Source: Streptomyces roseoverticillatus
GTDB taxonomy: Bacteria; Actinomycetota; Actinomycetes; Streptomycetales; Streptomycetaceae
NCBI RefSeq assembly: GCF_000719265.1
Contig: NZ_JOFL01000001.1
Coordinates: forward strand, 186,001-250,000
Direction: 5' to 3'
DNA length: 64,000 nt
Under the pieces are notes generated by a model that had not been told where the DNA came from, ran no database searches, and saw only the letters and a program-made list of their open reading frames with translations. Every line of letters starts with the position of its first letter. The first letter of the stretch is position 1. Positions 43,013 to 52,125 of the stretch are shown here, in pieces. The translations under genes and the position numbers were made by a program.

Positions 43013-44866
43013 TCAGAACTCCAGGGACACGTCGTGCGTGCGCAGCCAGAAGTCCAGGGCGAGGACGAGTTCGGTGCCGGTGCGGTAGCCCGGCTGCGGG
43101 TCGCCGGCGGTGGCCGCCGCCAGCGAGGGGCCGTCGAGGAGCGGGCGGACGAGCGAGTCCGGGCCCTCGGTGACGCGTTTGAGCGCGGCGCGCAGGCCGT
43201 CGAGGTAGTGCGGGTCGCGCGTGGTCGGGTAGGGGGCCTTGACGCGGTCGGCGATCTCGGGCGGGAGGAGGTCGCGGGTGGCGGCACGCAGGAGGGACTT
43301 CTCGCGGCCGTCGAAGGTCTTCATGGCCCAGGGCGTGTTGAAGACGTAGTCGACGAGGCGGTGGTCGCAGAAGGGGACGCGGACCTCCAGGCCGACGGCC
43401 ATGCTGGCGCGGTCCTTGCGGTCGAGCATCCACTGGACGAAGCGGGTGAGGTGCAGGTGGCCGATCTCGCGCATGCGGCGCTCCACCGGGGAGGCGCCGG
43501 CCACATGGGGCACTTCGGCGAGCGCGTCGTGGTAGCGCTGGGCCCGGTACCCCTGCAGGTCGATCTTCTCCAGCAGGCCGCGGTCCAGCAGGGCCTCGCC
43601 GGGGCCGCTGCCGGGGCCTGAGATGCCGGTGCCGAAGGGCGGGGCGAGCCAGGGGAAGGTGTCGGCGGCGACGGAGTCGGGGTGGTGGAACCAGCGGTAG
43701 CCGCCGAAGACCTCGTCGGCGGACTCCCCGGACAGGGCGACGGTGCACTGCTCCCGGACGGCCTTGAACAGCAGGTAGAGGGAGGTGTCGCCGTCGCCGA
43801 GGTCGAAGGGCAGGTCGCGGGCGCGCATGACGGCCTCGCGGGCCGCGGGGTCGAGCAGTGCGGACGGCGGGAGGGTGACGACCCGGTGGTCCGCGCCGGC
43901 GTGCCGGGCGAGGAGGTCGGCGTAGGGCGAGTCGCGGGTGCCGCGCCAGTCGTCGGCCGTGAAGTTCTCGGCGTGGCGGGCGAAGTCGAGGGCGAACGAC
44001 TTGACGGGGGCGCCGCCTTCGGCGGTGCGCTGCCGGGCGCCGAGCGCGGTGATGACGCTGGAGTCGAGGCCGCCGGAGAGGAGGGTGCCGAGGGGGACGT
44101 CGGCGACCATCTGCCGGGCGATGATGTCTTCCAGGAGCTCGCGGATGCGGGCGACGGTGGTGTCGAGGTCGTCGGTGTGCTCGCGGGCTTCGAGCGCCCA
44201 GTAGCGGCGCAGGAGGGTGCCGCCGCGCCGGACGCGGAGGGTGTGCCCGGGCGGGAGTTCGTACATGCCCTTGTAGACGGCGTGGCCGGGGGTCTTGGTG
44301 AAGGCGACGAGTTCGGCGAGGCCCTCGGCGTCGACGGCGGGCCGGACGGCCGGGTGGGCGAGGATCGCCTTCGGCTCGGAGCCGAAGAGGACGCCGCCGG
44401 GGAGCGGGAAGTAGTACAGCGGCTTGATGCCCATGCGGTCGCGGACCAGCAGCAGTTCCCGGGTCCGGGCGTCCCACAGGGCGAAGGCGTACATGCCGTT
44501 GAGGCGCTCGGTGAAGTCCTCGCCCCACTCGAGGTAGGCGTGCAGGACGACCTCGGTGTCGCTCCGGGTGCGGAACGCGTGGCCGCGTCTCTCCAGCTCG
44601 GCGCGCAACTCGCGGAAGTTGAACACTTCGCCGCTGTAGGTGAGGGCGACGGCCACCCGGCCGGCGTGGTCGAAGGTCATGGGCTGCTTGCCGCCGTCGG
44701 GGTCGATGACGGCGAGGCGGCGGTGGCCGAGGGCGACCCTGTCGTCCAGCCAGAGGCCGTGCGCGTCCGGGCCGCGGCACGCCATGGTGTGCGTCATCGC
44801 GTCGGCGGTGTCGGCGGTGACGGGGTGTGCCGGGTCGTACGAGACCCATCCTGCTATTCCGCACAT
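43013..44866 (-). CDS. asnB: Glutamine-hydrolysing asparagine synthase (AsnB-type amidotransferase)
   Basis: The 617-residue protein begins MCGIAGW with the class II glutaminase Cys2 and carries the synthetase PP-loop LLSGGLDSSVI (about 267) and the GESADEVFGGYRW motif. Start ATG 44866 has GGAGA upstream. In secondary-metabolite clusters such AsnB homologues often amidate a pathway carboxylate (as OxyD does for malonamate) rather than make asparagine. Its place between an exporter and an oxygenase supports that reading, but a simple asparagine supply is possible. Confidence 0.9.
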   Translation of the reverse strand: MCGIAGWVSYDPAHPVTADTADAMTHTMACRGPDAHGLWLDDRVALGHRRLAVIDPDGGKQPMTFDHAGRVAVALTYSGEVFNFRELRAELERRGHAFRTRSDTEVVLHAYLEWGEDFTERLNGMYAFALWDARTRELLLVRDRMGIKPLYYFPLPGGVLFGSEPKAILAHPAVRPAVDAEGLAELVAFTKTPGHAVYKGMYELPPGHTLRVRRGGTLLRRYWALEAREHTDDLDTTVARIRELLEDIIARQMVADVPLGTLLSGGLDSSVITALGARQRTAEGGAPVKSFALDFARHAENFTADDWRGTRDSPYADLLARHAGADHRVVTLPPSALLDPAAREAVMRARDLPFDLGDGDTSLYLLFKAVREQCTVALSGESADEVFGGYRWFHHPDSVAADTFPWLAPPFGTGISGPGSGPGEALLDRGLLEKIDLQGYRAQRYHDALAEVPHVAGASPVERRMREIGHLHLTRFVQWMLDRKDRASMAVGLEVRVPFCDHRLVDYVFNTPWAMKTFDGREKSLLRAATRDLLPPEIADRVKAPYPTTRDPHYLDGLRAALKRVTEGPDSLVRPLLDGPSLAAATAGDPQPGYRTGTELVLALDFWLRTHDVSLEF

Positions 44867-44895
44867 GGCGTGCTGTCTCCTGTCGGTGTGCCGGG

Positions 44896-44937
44896 GTGTG
44901 CCTCTTGGCGTGTGCCTCTTGGCGTGTGCCTCTTCGG
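44896..44937. repeat. Three tandem 14-bp repeats upstream of asnB
   Basis: GTGTGCCTCTTGGC occurs twice exactly and a third time with TTCGG at its end. The array fills the leader between the MFS and asnB genes. Confidence 0.7.
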
Positions 44938-45002
44938 GGGTGAGAGAGGGGGTGCGGCCCTCCTGGCGGAAGGGCCGCACCCCTGCGGTGCCGTGGTGGT
45001 GG

Positions 45003-46481
45003 TCAGACGTGCGCGGCGGGCACCTCGGCAGGCCGCTCGCCGCCGGTGAAGCGGCGGAACGTCCAGGTCATCCACATCACGACGAGGACCATCAGCACGC
45101 TGATCGCAGTGGCCCAGGCCATGGCGTCGGCCCAGCTCGCGTCGGTGGCGTGCTGGCCGGCGACGGCGAAGAACACCGCGCCGATGACGGCGACGCCGGC
45201 GGCGCTGGCGAACTGCTGGGTGGTGGTGAGGATGCCCGAGGCGATGCCGGCGTCCTGGGGCCGGACCCGCATCAGCGCCGCGCCGAACAGGGCGGGCAGC
45301 ACGACGCCGTTGCCGGCGCCGATCAGGCACAGGCACGCCACGATCCACGGCAGGCCGGTGTCGGGCCCGGCCGCGTACAGCCGTACGGCCAGGGCCACCA
45401 GGCCCAGGGCGATCACCGCGCTGCTGACGACGAGGGCGCTCATGCCCCAGCGGTTGGTGAGCCTGCCGCCGATCATCGAGGTGGCGGTGAAGAGGATGCC
45501 CATCGGGGAGAACACGAGGCCCGCCTGGAACGGCCCGAACCCCAGGCCCGACTGCAGCAGCAGGGTGAGGGTGAACATGAAGCTGCCGAAGTAGACCATG
45601 AACGCGACGCTCGCGATCACGCCGCCGCGGAAGGACGGGCTGCGGAACAGCGGGAAGACGAGCACCGGGTCGCCGCCGCGGCGCCGGAGGGTCTGCTCCC
45701 AGCGCAGGGTGACGGCCGCGACGGGAATCGCCAGGGCCATGCAGACCCAGGTCCACGCCGGCCAGTCGGCGCTGTGACCCATGGTCAGCGGTACGAGCAG
45801 CAGGGCGAGGGAGAGGGAGACGCCGAACGCCCCTACGGGGTCCAGGCCGATGCTGCGGCGCTGCGTCTGCGCGGGCAGGACGCGCAGTGCGGCGGCGGCG
45901 ATGACCACGCAGAACGGGACGTTGATGAGGAAGATGGTGCGCCAGCCGAGACCTGCGAAGTCGGCGGCGATCAGGGCGCCGCCGAAGACCTGGCCGGCGA
46001 TGGAGCCGAGGCCGGCGGCGGCCCCGTACCAGGCCATGGCCTTGGGCTTGCGCTCGTCGGGGAAGTGCGCCGTGATCACGGCGAGCACCTGCGGGACCAT
46101 GATCGCGCCGGACAGGCCCTGGGCCAGGCGGGCGGCGACGAGCTGCTCGGGGTTGGCGGCGATGCCGCAGAGCAGCGAGGTGATGCCGAAGGCGATCGTG
46201 CCGATGACGAACAGCCTGCGGTAGCCGTACTTGTCGCCGAGCCGCCCTCCCGTGATCATGCCGGCCGCGTAGGCGAAGGCGTAGCCGCCGACGACGAGTT
46301 CGAGGGCGGCGGGCCCCGCGTGGATGCTCTCCTCCAGCGACGGCGCGGCGACGTTCACCACGAAGAAGTCGAACTGGGCGAAGAACATGGCGGACAGCAG
46401 GACGAGGAGGATAGGTCCGGTGCGTACGGTCGGTTTGGTCGAGGCCTCCGCCACGGCGGGCGGGGCGAGCTGGTCGGTCAT
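45003..46481 (-). CDS. MFS transporter, DHA2 (14-TM) drug-exporter type
   Basis: The 492-residue protein has about 14 membrane helices, the MFS loop GGRLGDKYGYRRLFVIG (about 78-94) and the DHA2 feature FDFFVVNVAAPSLEE near the N-terminus (about 38-52). It probably exports the product of the surrounding cluster and gives self-resistance. It is on the same strand as asnB (downstream, 136 bp) and the thioesterase (upstream, 126 bp). Confidence 0.9.
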   Translation of the reverse strand: MTDQLAPPAVAEASTKPTVRTGPILLVLLSAMFFAQFDFFVVNVAAPSLEESIHAGPAALELVVGGYAFAYAAGMITGGRLGDKYGYRRLFVIGTIAFGITSLLCGIAANPEQLVAARLAQGLSGAIMVPQVLAVITAHFPDERKPKAMAWYGAAAGLGSIAGQVFGGALIAADFAGLGWRTIFLINVPFCVVIAAAALRVLPAQTQRRSIGLDPVGAFGVSLSLALLLVPLTMGHSADWPAWTWVCMALAIPVAAVTLRWEQTLRRRGGDPVLVFPLFRSPSFRGGVIASVAFMVYFGSFMFTLTLLLQSGLGFGPFQAGLVFSPMGILFTATSMIGGRLTNRWGMSALVVSSAVIALGLVALAVRLYAAGPDTGLPWIVACLCLIGAGNGVVLPALFGAALMRVRPQDAGIASGILTTTQQFASAAGVAVIGAVFFAVAGQHATDASWADAMAWATAISVLMVLVVMWMTWTFRRFTGGERPAEVPAAHV

Positions 46482-46570
46482 GGGGCTCCTCGGCGCGGGC
46501 GCGTGCGGCGCCGGCGCGGTTCGCGGACCTGTGGTCGGGACGGGGTGGACTCGAAGGGACGGATCCCTGC

Positions 46571-46609
46571 GTGTACGGGGGTGTCTACGGGGGGCGTCTA
46601 CGGGGTGTC
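46571..46609. repeat. Short GTCTACGGGG tandem repeats
   Basis: GTGTACGGGG, GTGTCTACGGGG and CGTCTACGGGG follow each other between the MFS and thioesterase genes; the last unit reaches the thioesterase stop codon. Confidence 0.5.
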
Positions 46610-47066
46610 AGCGGTCCCCGCGCCGGCCGTGGACGGCGCAGGTGATGCGGGCGGTGCACACGCGCCGCCCCGCCTCGTCCGAGATGACGACCTCGTAGGT
46701 CGCCGTCGTACGGCCGAGGTGGAGCGCGGTGGCGACGCCGGTGACCGTGCCGGTGCGGACGGCCCGGTGGTGGGTGGCGTTGAGGTCGACGCCGACGGCG
46801 ATGTGGCCCTCGCCGGCGTGCAGCACGGCGCCGATCGAGCCCAGCGACTCGGCGAGGACGGCCGAGGCGCCGCCGTGGAGCATGCGGTAGAGCTGGGTGT
46901 TCCCGGCGACGGGCATGGTGGCGACGAGCCGCTGCGGGGTGGCTTCCTGGAAGGTGATGCCCATCCGGTCGGCGAGGGTGTGCTCCCCCGCCGCGTTGAT
47001 CCAGGCGACGGGGTCCTCGGGGGGCGCGTCGAGGATGCCCGGGGTCCGGGGCGCGGCCGTGGTCAT
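46608..47066 (-). CDS. Hotdog-fold thioesterase (PaaI-like)
   Basis: The 152-residue protein has the PaaI/YbdB-type hotdog motif MLHGGASAVLAESLGSIGA (about 62-80), including His, Gly-Gly and the Glu nucleophile or base. VGVDLNATHHRAV and a C-terminal EVVISDEAGRRVCTARITC strand complete the fold. It hydrolyses acyl-CoA or acyl-ACP thioesters. Its ATG overlaps the stop of the ligase gene (ATGA), so an acyl ligase and a thioesterase are made together, suggesting release or proofreading of acyl intermediates. Confidence 0.88.
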   Translation of the reverse strand: MTTAAPRTPGILDAPPEDPVAWINAAGEHTLADRMGITFQEATPQRLVATMPVAGNTQLYRMLHGGASAVLAESLGSIGAVLHAGEGHIAVGVDLNATHHRAVRTGTVTGVATALHLGRTTATYEVVISDEAGRRVCTARITCAVHGRRGDR

Positions 47067-48805
47067 CGGGTGGTCACCGCCTCGGCGACGGGAGCCTCAG
47101 CGGCGGGCGGAGCGGCGGGCGCCGTGGCGACGGCCGCGGGGTCCGCCGGCCGGTAGGTGCGCAGGGCCAGGTACTTCTCGCGCAGCTGCCGCTTGAGGAC
47201 CTTTCCGGTGGGGCCGAGGGGGATGTCGCCCGGGGACGCGGCGATCTCCAGGAGGGCGAGCCGGGGCTGGCCGATCCGGTCGAGGACTGTGTTGGCCCTG
47301 CGCAGGAGGTCCGCGGCGTCCCCGCCGCCGCCGAACAGCCGGACGAGGGCGACGGGCACCGTGCGGTCCTGGTCGTGCCCGGCGACGACCGCGCAGTCGG
47401 CGACCTCCGGAAGGCTCAGCAGGATCTCCTCCTCCATCAGGGCCGAGTAGCCGTCGCCGGCGTCGGTGCGGATGCGGTCGACGGCGCGGTCGACGTGGAA
47501 GTACTCGCCGTCCTCGGTGCGGTGGACGAGGTCGCCGGAGAGCCAGTAGCCGGCGAGGGTGGAGCGGTAGGTGGTGTCGGAGTCGTTCCAGTAGCCGCGG
47601 GCGATGGAGTCGCCGCGGACGCCGAGCAGGCCGACCTCGCCGGGGTCCGCGTGGCTGCCGTCCTCGCGCAGGACGGCGACCTCGGAGAGCGGGACGCGGC
47701 GGCCGAGGTGGCGGGCGCGGGGCGGGCTGTCCGGGGTGATCTCGCGGCGCAGGGCCGCCCAGCCGAGCTCGGAGGAGCCGAGTCCGTCGTCGATGACCGA
47801 ACCGGGGACGGTGCGGCCGTCGGGGGTGACGGTGTGGCCCAGCTCCATCAGGCGCCGCATGTGGGCGTCGTGACCGCAGTCGCCGAGGTTGACCCACACC
47901 TGTACGGAGGTGAAGTCCGCCGGGTCGGGGTGGTGGTGGGTCGCCAGGTGGGCGAGGGCCTCGTTGAAGGCGAGGACGACGCCGGGCCGGTAGGTGGCGC
48001 AGCCGCGTGCGAGGCCGGGCCCGGTGGGGTCGGACCAGGCGACGGTGGGCAGGCCGCCGAGGACGGAGAGGAAGGTGAAGGCGATGGCGCTGGAGTGGGA
48101 CTGGGGGTAGGCGGCCAGGACGACGGAGTCTTCGGGGCCGGGCGGGTTGACGAGCCGGTAGCGGGCGCCGGCGACGCTCTGCGCGTGGGTCCACACGACC
48201 GGCTTGGGGTTGCCGGTGGTGCCCGACGAGTGGCAGATGACGACCGGGTCGTCGGCGCCGTGGCGGTACTCGGCCCCGGCGGGCAGGGTGCGTTTGCCGA
48301 GGATGCCGGCGTCCTGGCGGGTGCAGGTCCAGCGGACGACGGGCAGTTCGCGCTCGCGGCCGGCGAAGAGGGCCAGCCGGGGTGCGTCGGTGTAGATGCC
48401 GACGGGGGCGGTGCGGCGGATGAGGCCGAGGGCGAGTTCCGGTTTCATCCGGCCGTTGATGAGGACGGCGATCGCCCCGATGCGGGCGAGGGCGGCGAGG
48501 TGGAGGTGGTCCTCGAAGGAGTCCTCGATGTAGACGGCGACGCGGTCGCGGGGCCGTACGCCCCGGTCGTGGTACCAGGCCGCCCACGCCTCGGCGAGGT
48601 CGTCGAGCTGGCGGAGGCTGAACTCGCTCTGCTGCCAGCCGTCCGTGTTGAGCAGCGGCACGTCGGCGGCGATGAGCGGCAGGTCGGCGGCGGGGTTGGC
48701 CGCGGCGGCGACGCGCCAGGCGTTCCCGCCGCCGAGGCCGGGGTGGTCCACGAGGCGCAGGCGGGCCTCCGGGGGGAGCAGCGTGTGCGGAGTGAGCGGC
48801 ATCAT
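47063..48805 (-). CDS. Class I adenylate-forming enzyme (acyl-CoA/ACP ligase)
   Basis: The 580-residue protein has the AMP-binding P-loop CHSSGTTGNPKPVVW (about 192), the mid motif DGLGSSELGW, GYWLSGDLVHR (hinge region, with the ATP-ribose Asp) and the C-terminal lysine region PTGKVLKR. About 30 Ala/Pro-rich residues follow the ligase fold. It activates a carboxylic acid for thioesterification; the acid is not deducible. It is divergent from the ACP-ligase operon across 333 bp. Confidence 0.87.
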   Translation of the reverse strand: MMPLTPHTLLPPEARLRLVDHPGLGGGNAWRVAAAANPAADLPLIAADVPLLNTDGWQQSEFSLRQLDDLAEAWAAWYHDRGVRPRDRVAVYIEDSFEDHLHLAALARIGAIAVLINGRMKPELALGLIRRTAPVGIYTDAPRLALFAGRERELPVVRWTCTRQDAGILGKRTLPAGAEYRHGADDPVVICHSSGTTGNPKPVVWTHAQSVAGARYRLVNPPGPEDSVVLAAYPQSHSSAIAFTFLSVLGGLPTVAWSDPTGPGLARGCATYRPGVVLAFNEALAHLATHHHPDPADFTSVQVWVNLGDCGHDAHMRRLMELGHTVTPDGRTVPGSVIDDGLGSSELGWAALRREITPDSPPRARHLGRRVPLSEVAVLREDGSHADPGEVGLLGVRGDSIARGYWNDSDTTYRSTLAGYWLSGDLVHRTEDGEYFHVDRAVDRIRTDAGDGYSALMEEEILLSLPEVADCAVVAGHDQDRTVPVALVRLFGGGGDAADLLRRANTVLDRIGQPRLALLEIAASPGDIPLGPTGKVLKRQLREKYLALRTYRPADPAAVATAPAAPPAAEAPVAEAVTTR

Positions 48806-49138
48806 TCACCTGGCCTCGGGATTCGGGACGGAACGGAGCGTGCGGGGGTCCGAGTTCGCCGGAACATGGCAGTCCGCTGAGGGGGCCCGCCGGTAGGCGA
48901 CGCTAGGCGCGCCGTCGGGGGGCCCGCCAACCGCCGGACGATAGACCGTCAAGTCGCCTTGCGGGAACGGGAGTCGGGGCCGGACCGGCGGCGTGAAAGG
49001 CAAGCCGGTTCCACTTGACGGACTCCCCCGCGGCCGGTTCGGGCGTCACAGGCGCGTGGCTATGTTCGGGAAAGTCCTCCGGCGTGCTCCGGGATCCGCA
49101 GTGACCGGTAGCCGTACGTTCCCGAGAAGGAGTACACA
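48806..49138. other. Divergent promoter region of the biosynthetic cluster
   Basis: No gene is supported. This 333-bp gap separates the two divergent biosynthetic operons and must carry both promoters. A TTGACGG at 49015-49021 is a possible -35 for the rightward operon, but a matching -10 is not clear. AAGGAG lies just upstream of the GTG at 49139. Confidence 0.4.
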
Positions 49139-50968
49139 GTGCCACCTGTCCGGAAATCCGATGCCGGCGACCGGCTTCGCGAAATAGTGGCGTTCGTCCT
49201 CGACGTCGACGTGGCGGACGTACGGACCGACGCCTCCTTCCACCAGGAGCTCAAGGTCGACTCCCTGGAGAAGGTGGAGATCGCGGCGCGCATCGAGCAG
49301 ACCTTCGGGATCGTGCTCGGCGACGACGAGACGGCGGCCGTGGACAGCGTCCGGGACGCACTGGAGTTACTGGCCGCGAAGAGCTGCCGGAGCTCCGAGG
49401 TCTCCGCGGGCGGCGATGCCCCGGCGGGCGCGGCGCCCCCGGCCGCGGAGGGCGGCGCCCTGGTGGACCGCCTGCTCGGCACCCACGTCGCCGCCGGGCA
49501 CGGCGAGCGGACCGCGTACACGGACCCGGAGGCCGGCACCGTCTCGTACGCCCGCCTCCACGCGGCGGCGCAGGGTTATGCCCGGGCCCTGGCAGCTCGG
49601 GGCGTGCCGGCCGGCAGCCGCGGGCTGGTCGTCGCCGAGGACTCCGTGGCCACGGTCGCGGCCGTCCTCGGGCTGTGGTGGCACGGGTGCGTGCCGGTGC
49701 CGGTGAGCCCGATGCTCGGCGACGACGACATCCGGTTCGTCGCCGCCGACTGCGGCGCGGCCGTCGTCCACCTCGACACCGCCCCGGCCCAGCAGGCCGC
49801 CCTGCAGGAGGCCTTCGCCCGCCTCCCCCTGCTGACGGGAGATCAGGTGCGGGAGGAGCTGGCGGGCGCCCCTCTCGCCGGCCCGCCCGTCCCGCTCGCG
49901 CACCGCCCCGCGGGCGCCGAGTCGCTCATCCAGTACACCTCCGGCTCCACCGGCCGGCCCAAGGGCGTGCGGCACTCCGCCGCGGGGATCCACGCCATGC
50001 TCGACGGGTACGGCGCCGTGCTCGGGCTGCGGCCCGACGACGTCGTGCTGTCCACCGCCCGGATGTCCTTCGGCTACGGCTTCGGCAGCTCGGTGCTGTG
50101 CACGCTGGCGGCCGGCGCGAGCGCCGTCGTCCTGCGCGGGGCCGTGGACCCGCTGTCGGTGAGCGCCGCCCTGCGCCGCCACCGGCCGACCGTGCTGTGC
50201 TCGGTGCCGCGCCTGTACGCGGGCCTCCTCGACGCCGCCGGCCGCCCGGACGACGGCGCCCTGTCGTCCCTGCGCCTGTGCCTGACCGCCGGCGAGCACT
50301 GCCCGGCCGCCCTGAGCCAGCGCATCGAAGCGGCCTTCGGCGCGCACGTCATGAACTGCCTGGGGGCGACCGAGGTCATGCACGTCGCCATCGCGACGCC
50401 CGCGGACCGCCCGCTGCACGGACTGGCCGGCCTGCCCGTCCCCGGCGTGACCGTGACCGTCCGCGACGACCTGGGCCGGCCGGTGCCCGACGGCACCGAC
50501 GGCCGGCTGCACATCGCCGGACCGACCGTCTCCCTCGGCTACGTCGACCGCCCGGACGCCGACGCGGTCACGTTCGGCGCGGGCGGCGCGTACACCGGCG
50601 ACATCGTCCGACGGAACCCCGACGGCAGCATCTCGTACCTGTGCCGCGCCGACGACATCCTCAACCTCGGCGGCTACAAGGTCGTGCCCCGCGAGATCGA
50701 GGACGTGGTCCGCTCGATCGACGGCGTCACCGACTGCGTCGTGGTCGGCGCCCCGGACCCCGACGGCCTGCAGCGCTCGGTCGCGTTCACCGTGACCGCG
50801 GAGGGCACCGACCGGGACAGGGTCCGGCGCGCCATCCGCGCCTGCGTCCGCAGCCGCCTCGCCCCGTACAAGCGGCCCAGTCGCTTCGAGTTCGTGGACG
50901 TCCTGCCGGCGACGGCCACCGGCAAGCTCGCCGCCTACCGGCTGCGCGAGCGGATGGGACAGTCATGA
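49139..50968 (+). CDS. ACP-AMP ligase fusion (acyl-carrier domain plus benzoate-CoA-ligase-like domain)
   Basis: The GTG start gives 609 residues. Residues 10-82 form an acyl carrier domain with phosphopantetheine Ser42 (VDSLEKVEIA). A short Ala/Pro linker leads to an adenylation domain (about 105-605) with the P-loop YTSGSTGRPKGVRHS, MSFGYGFGSSVLCTLAAGAS and SYLCRADDILNLGGYKVVP. The latter resembles benzoyl-CoA-ligase-type enzymes. The enzyme may activate a starter acid and load it onto its own ACP. A TTA codon (Leu77, 49367-49369) lies in the ACP part, giving probable bldA dependence. The next gene overlaps by ATGA. Confidence 0.88.
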   Translation: MPPVRKSDAGDRLREIVAFVLDVDVADVRTDASFHQELKVDSLEKVEIAARIEQTFGIVLGDDETAAVDSVRDALELLAAKSCRSSEVSAGGDAPAGAAPPAAEGGALVDRLLGTHVAAGHGERTAYTDPEAGTVSYARLHAAAQGYARALAARGVPAGSRGLVVAEDSVATVAAVLGLWWHGCVPVPVSPMLGDDDIRFVAADCGAAVVHLDTAPAQQAALQEAFARLPLLTGDQVREELAGAPLAGPPVPLAHRPAGAESLIQYTSGSTGRPKGVRHSAAGIHAMLDGYGAVLGLRPDDVVLSTARMSFGYGFGSSVLCTLAAGASAVVLRGAVDPLSVSAALRRHRPTVLCSVPRLYAGLLDAAGRPDDGALSSLRLCLTAGEHCPAALSQRIEAAFGAHVMNCLGATEVMHVAIATPADRPLHGLAGLPVPGVTVTVRDDLGRPVPDGTDGRLHIAGPTVSLGYVDRPDADAVTFGAGGAYTGDIVRRNPDGSISYLCRADDILNLGGYKVVPREIEDVVRSIDGVTDCVVVGAPDPDGLQRSVAFTVTAEGTDRDRVRRAIRACVRSRLAPYKRPSRFEFVDVLPATATGKLAAYRLRERMGQS

Positions 50969-52125
50969 CCTGGGACATCACCGGCATGGGGGCGGTCGCC
51001 AGCATCGGCGGCACCCCGCAGGAGATCTTCGCCGCGCTCTGCGCGGGCCGCAGCGGACTCGCCGGGCTGCGCGCCTTCGACACCGAAAAGTACCGGGCCC
51101 GGCAGGCCTACGAGATCGACGACCGCGCCCGCCCGGGAACCGACGAGCCGGGCCGGGCCACCCGCTGGCTGCGGCAGGCCGTCGCCCAGGCCCTCACCGA
51201 CGCGGGTCTCCCCCACGACCTCGCGGACGTCCCCGTCCTGGTCGGCACCACCCTCCAGGAGCAGCGCAGCGCCGAGCTGTGGTGGCGCCAGGGCAGCCGG
51301 CTGGCCCCTTCGGACCTGCACTTCGGCACCGCCCTGCGGGCGGCCTTCGGCGCCACCCGCACGTACACCTTCGCCAACGCCTGCGCCGCCTCCCTCTACG
51401 CGCTGGCCATGGCCACCGACCTCATCGAGGTGGGGGCCGCGGACACCGTCGTGGTGGCGGGCACGGACGCGATCGGCGAGAGCGCCTTCGGGACGCTGGA
51501 CCGGGTGCAGAACGACGTCCCCGACGCGCTGCGCCCCTTCGACCGCTCCCACAAGGGCATGCTGATGGGCGAGGGCGCGGTGGCGGTGGTCGTGCGGCGC
51601 GCCCCGGCCGAGCCCGCACCCGGGCGGCGCGTGCACGCGCGCGTGCGGGCCGTCGGCATCAACTGCGACGCCCACCACCCCACGGCCCCCGACCCCGACG
51701 GCATCACCCGCGTGGTGCGCGACGCCCACCGGCGCGCCGGGGTCGCCCCCGGGGACATCGACCTGGTCATGCTGCACGGCAGCGGCACCCCCAAGAACGA
51801 CACGACCGAGGCCGGCGTGCTCGCGCGGGTCTTCGCGGCCGGCCCCGGTGGCGGTGACGGAAGCGGGCCGCTGATGACGGCCGTCAAGTCGATGACCGGC
51901 CACACGCTGGGCGGCTCCGGGCTGCTGAGCCTCGTGGTCGCCGCGCTCGCCCTCCGGCAGGGCACGGTGCCGCCGGTGCTCGGGCTCACCGACCCGGTCG
52001 AGGAGGCCGCCGGGCTGCGGCTCGTCCAGGACACGGCGGCCACGGCCGACCTCGGCCTCGCCCAGATCGACGCGTTCGGCTTCGGCGGGATCAACGCCGC
52101 GGCGATAGTGGAGGCGGTCCGATGA
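50965..52125 (+). CDS. Beta-ketoacyl-ACP synthase (ketosynthase, catalytically complete)
   Basis: The 386-residue protein has all three KS catalytic residues: Cys140 (NACAASLYALA), His271 (HGSGTPKNDTTE) and His313 (KSMTGHTLGGSG), plus the FGFGGINAA C-terminal signature. It is slightly shorter than FabF (about 410). The start ATG overlaps the ligase stop, and its own stop region overlaps the next, KS-like gene. The pair resembles the KSalpha/KSbeta arrangement of type II PKS, so it should extend an ACP-bound acyl chain with malonyl-ACP. Confidence 0.9.
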   Translation: MTWDITGMGAVASIGGTPQEIFAALCAGRSGLAGLRAFDTEKYRARQAYEIDDRARPGTDEPGRATRWLRQAVAQALTDAGLPHDLADVPVLVGTTLQEQRSAELWWRQGSRLAPSDLHFGTALRAAFGATRTYTFANACAASLYALAMATDLIEVGAADTVVVAGTDAIGESAFGTLDRVQNDVPDALRPFDRSHKGMLMGEGAVAVVVRRAPAEPAPGRRVHARVRAVGINCDAHHPTAPDPDGITRVVRDAHRRAGVAPGDIDLVMLHGSGTPKNDTTEAGVLARVFAAGPGGGDGSGPLMTAVKSMTGHTLGGSGLLSLVVAALALRQGTVPPVLGLTDPVEEAAGLRLVQDTAATADLGLAQIDAFGFGGINAAAIVEAVR

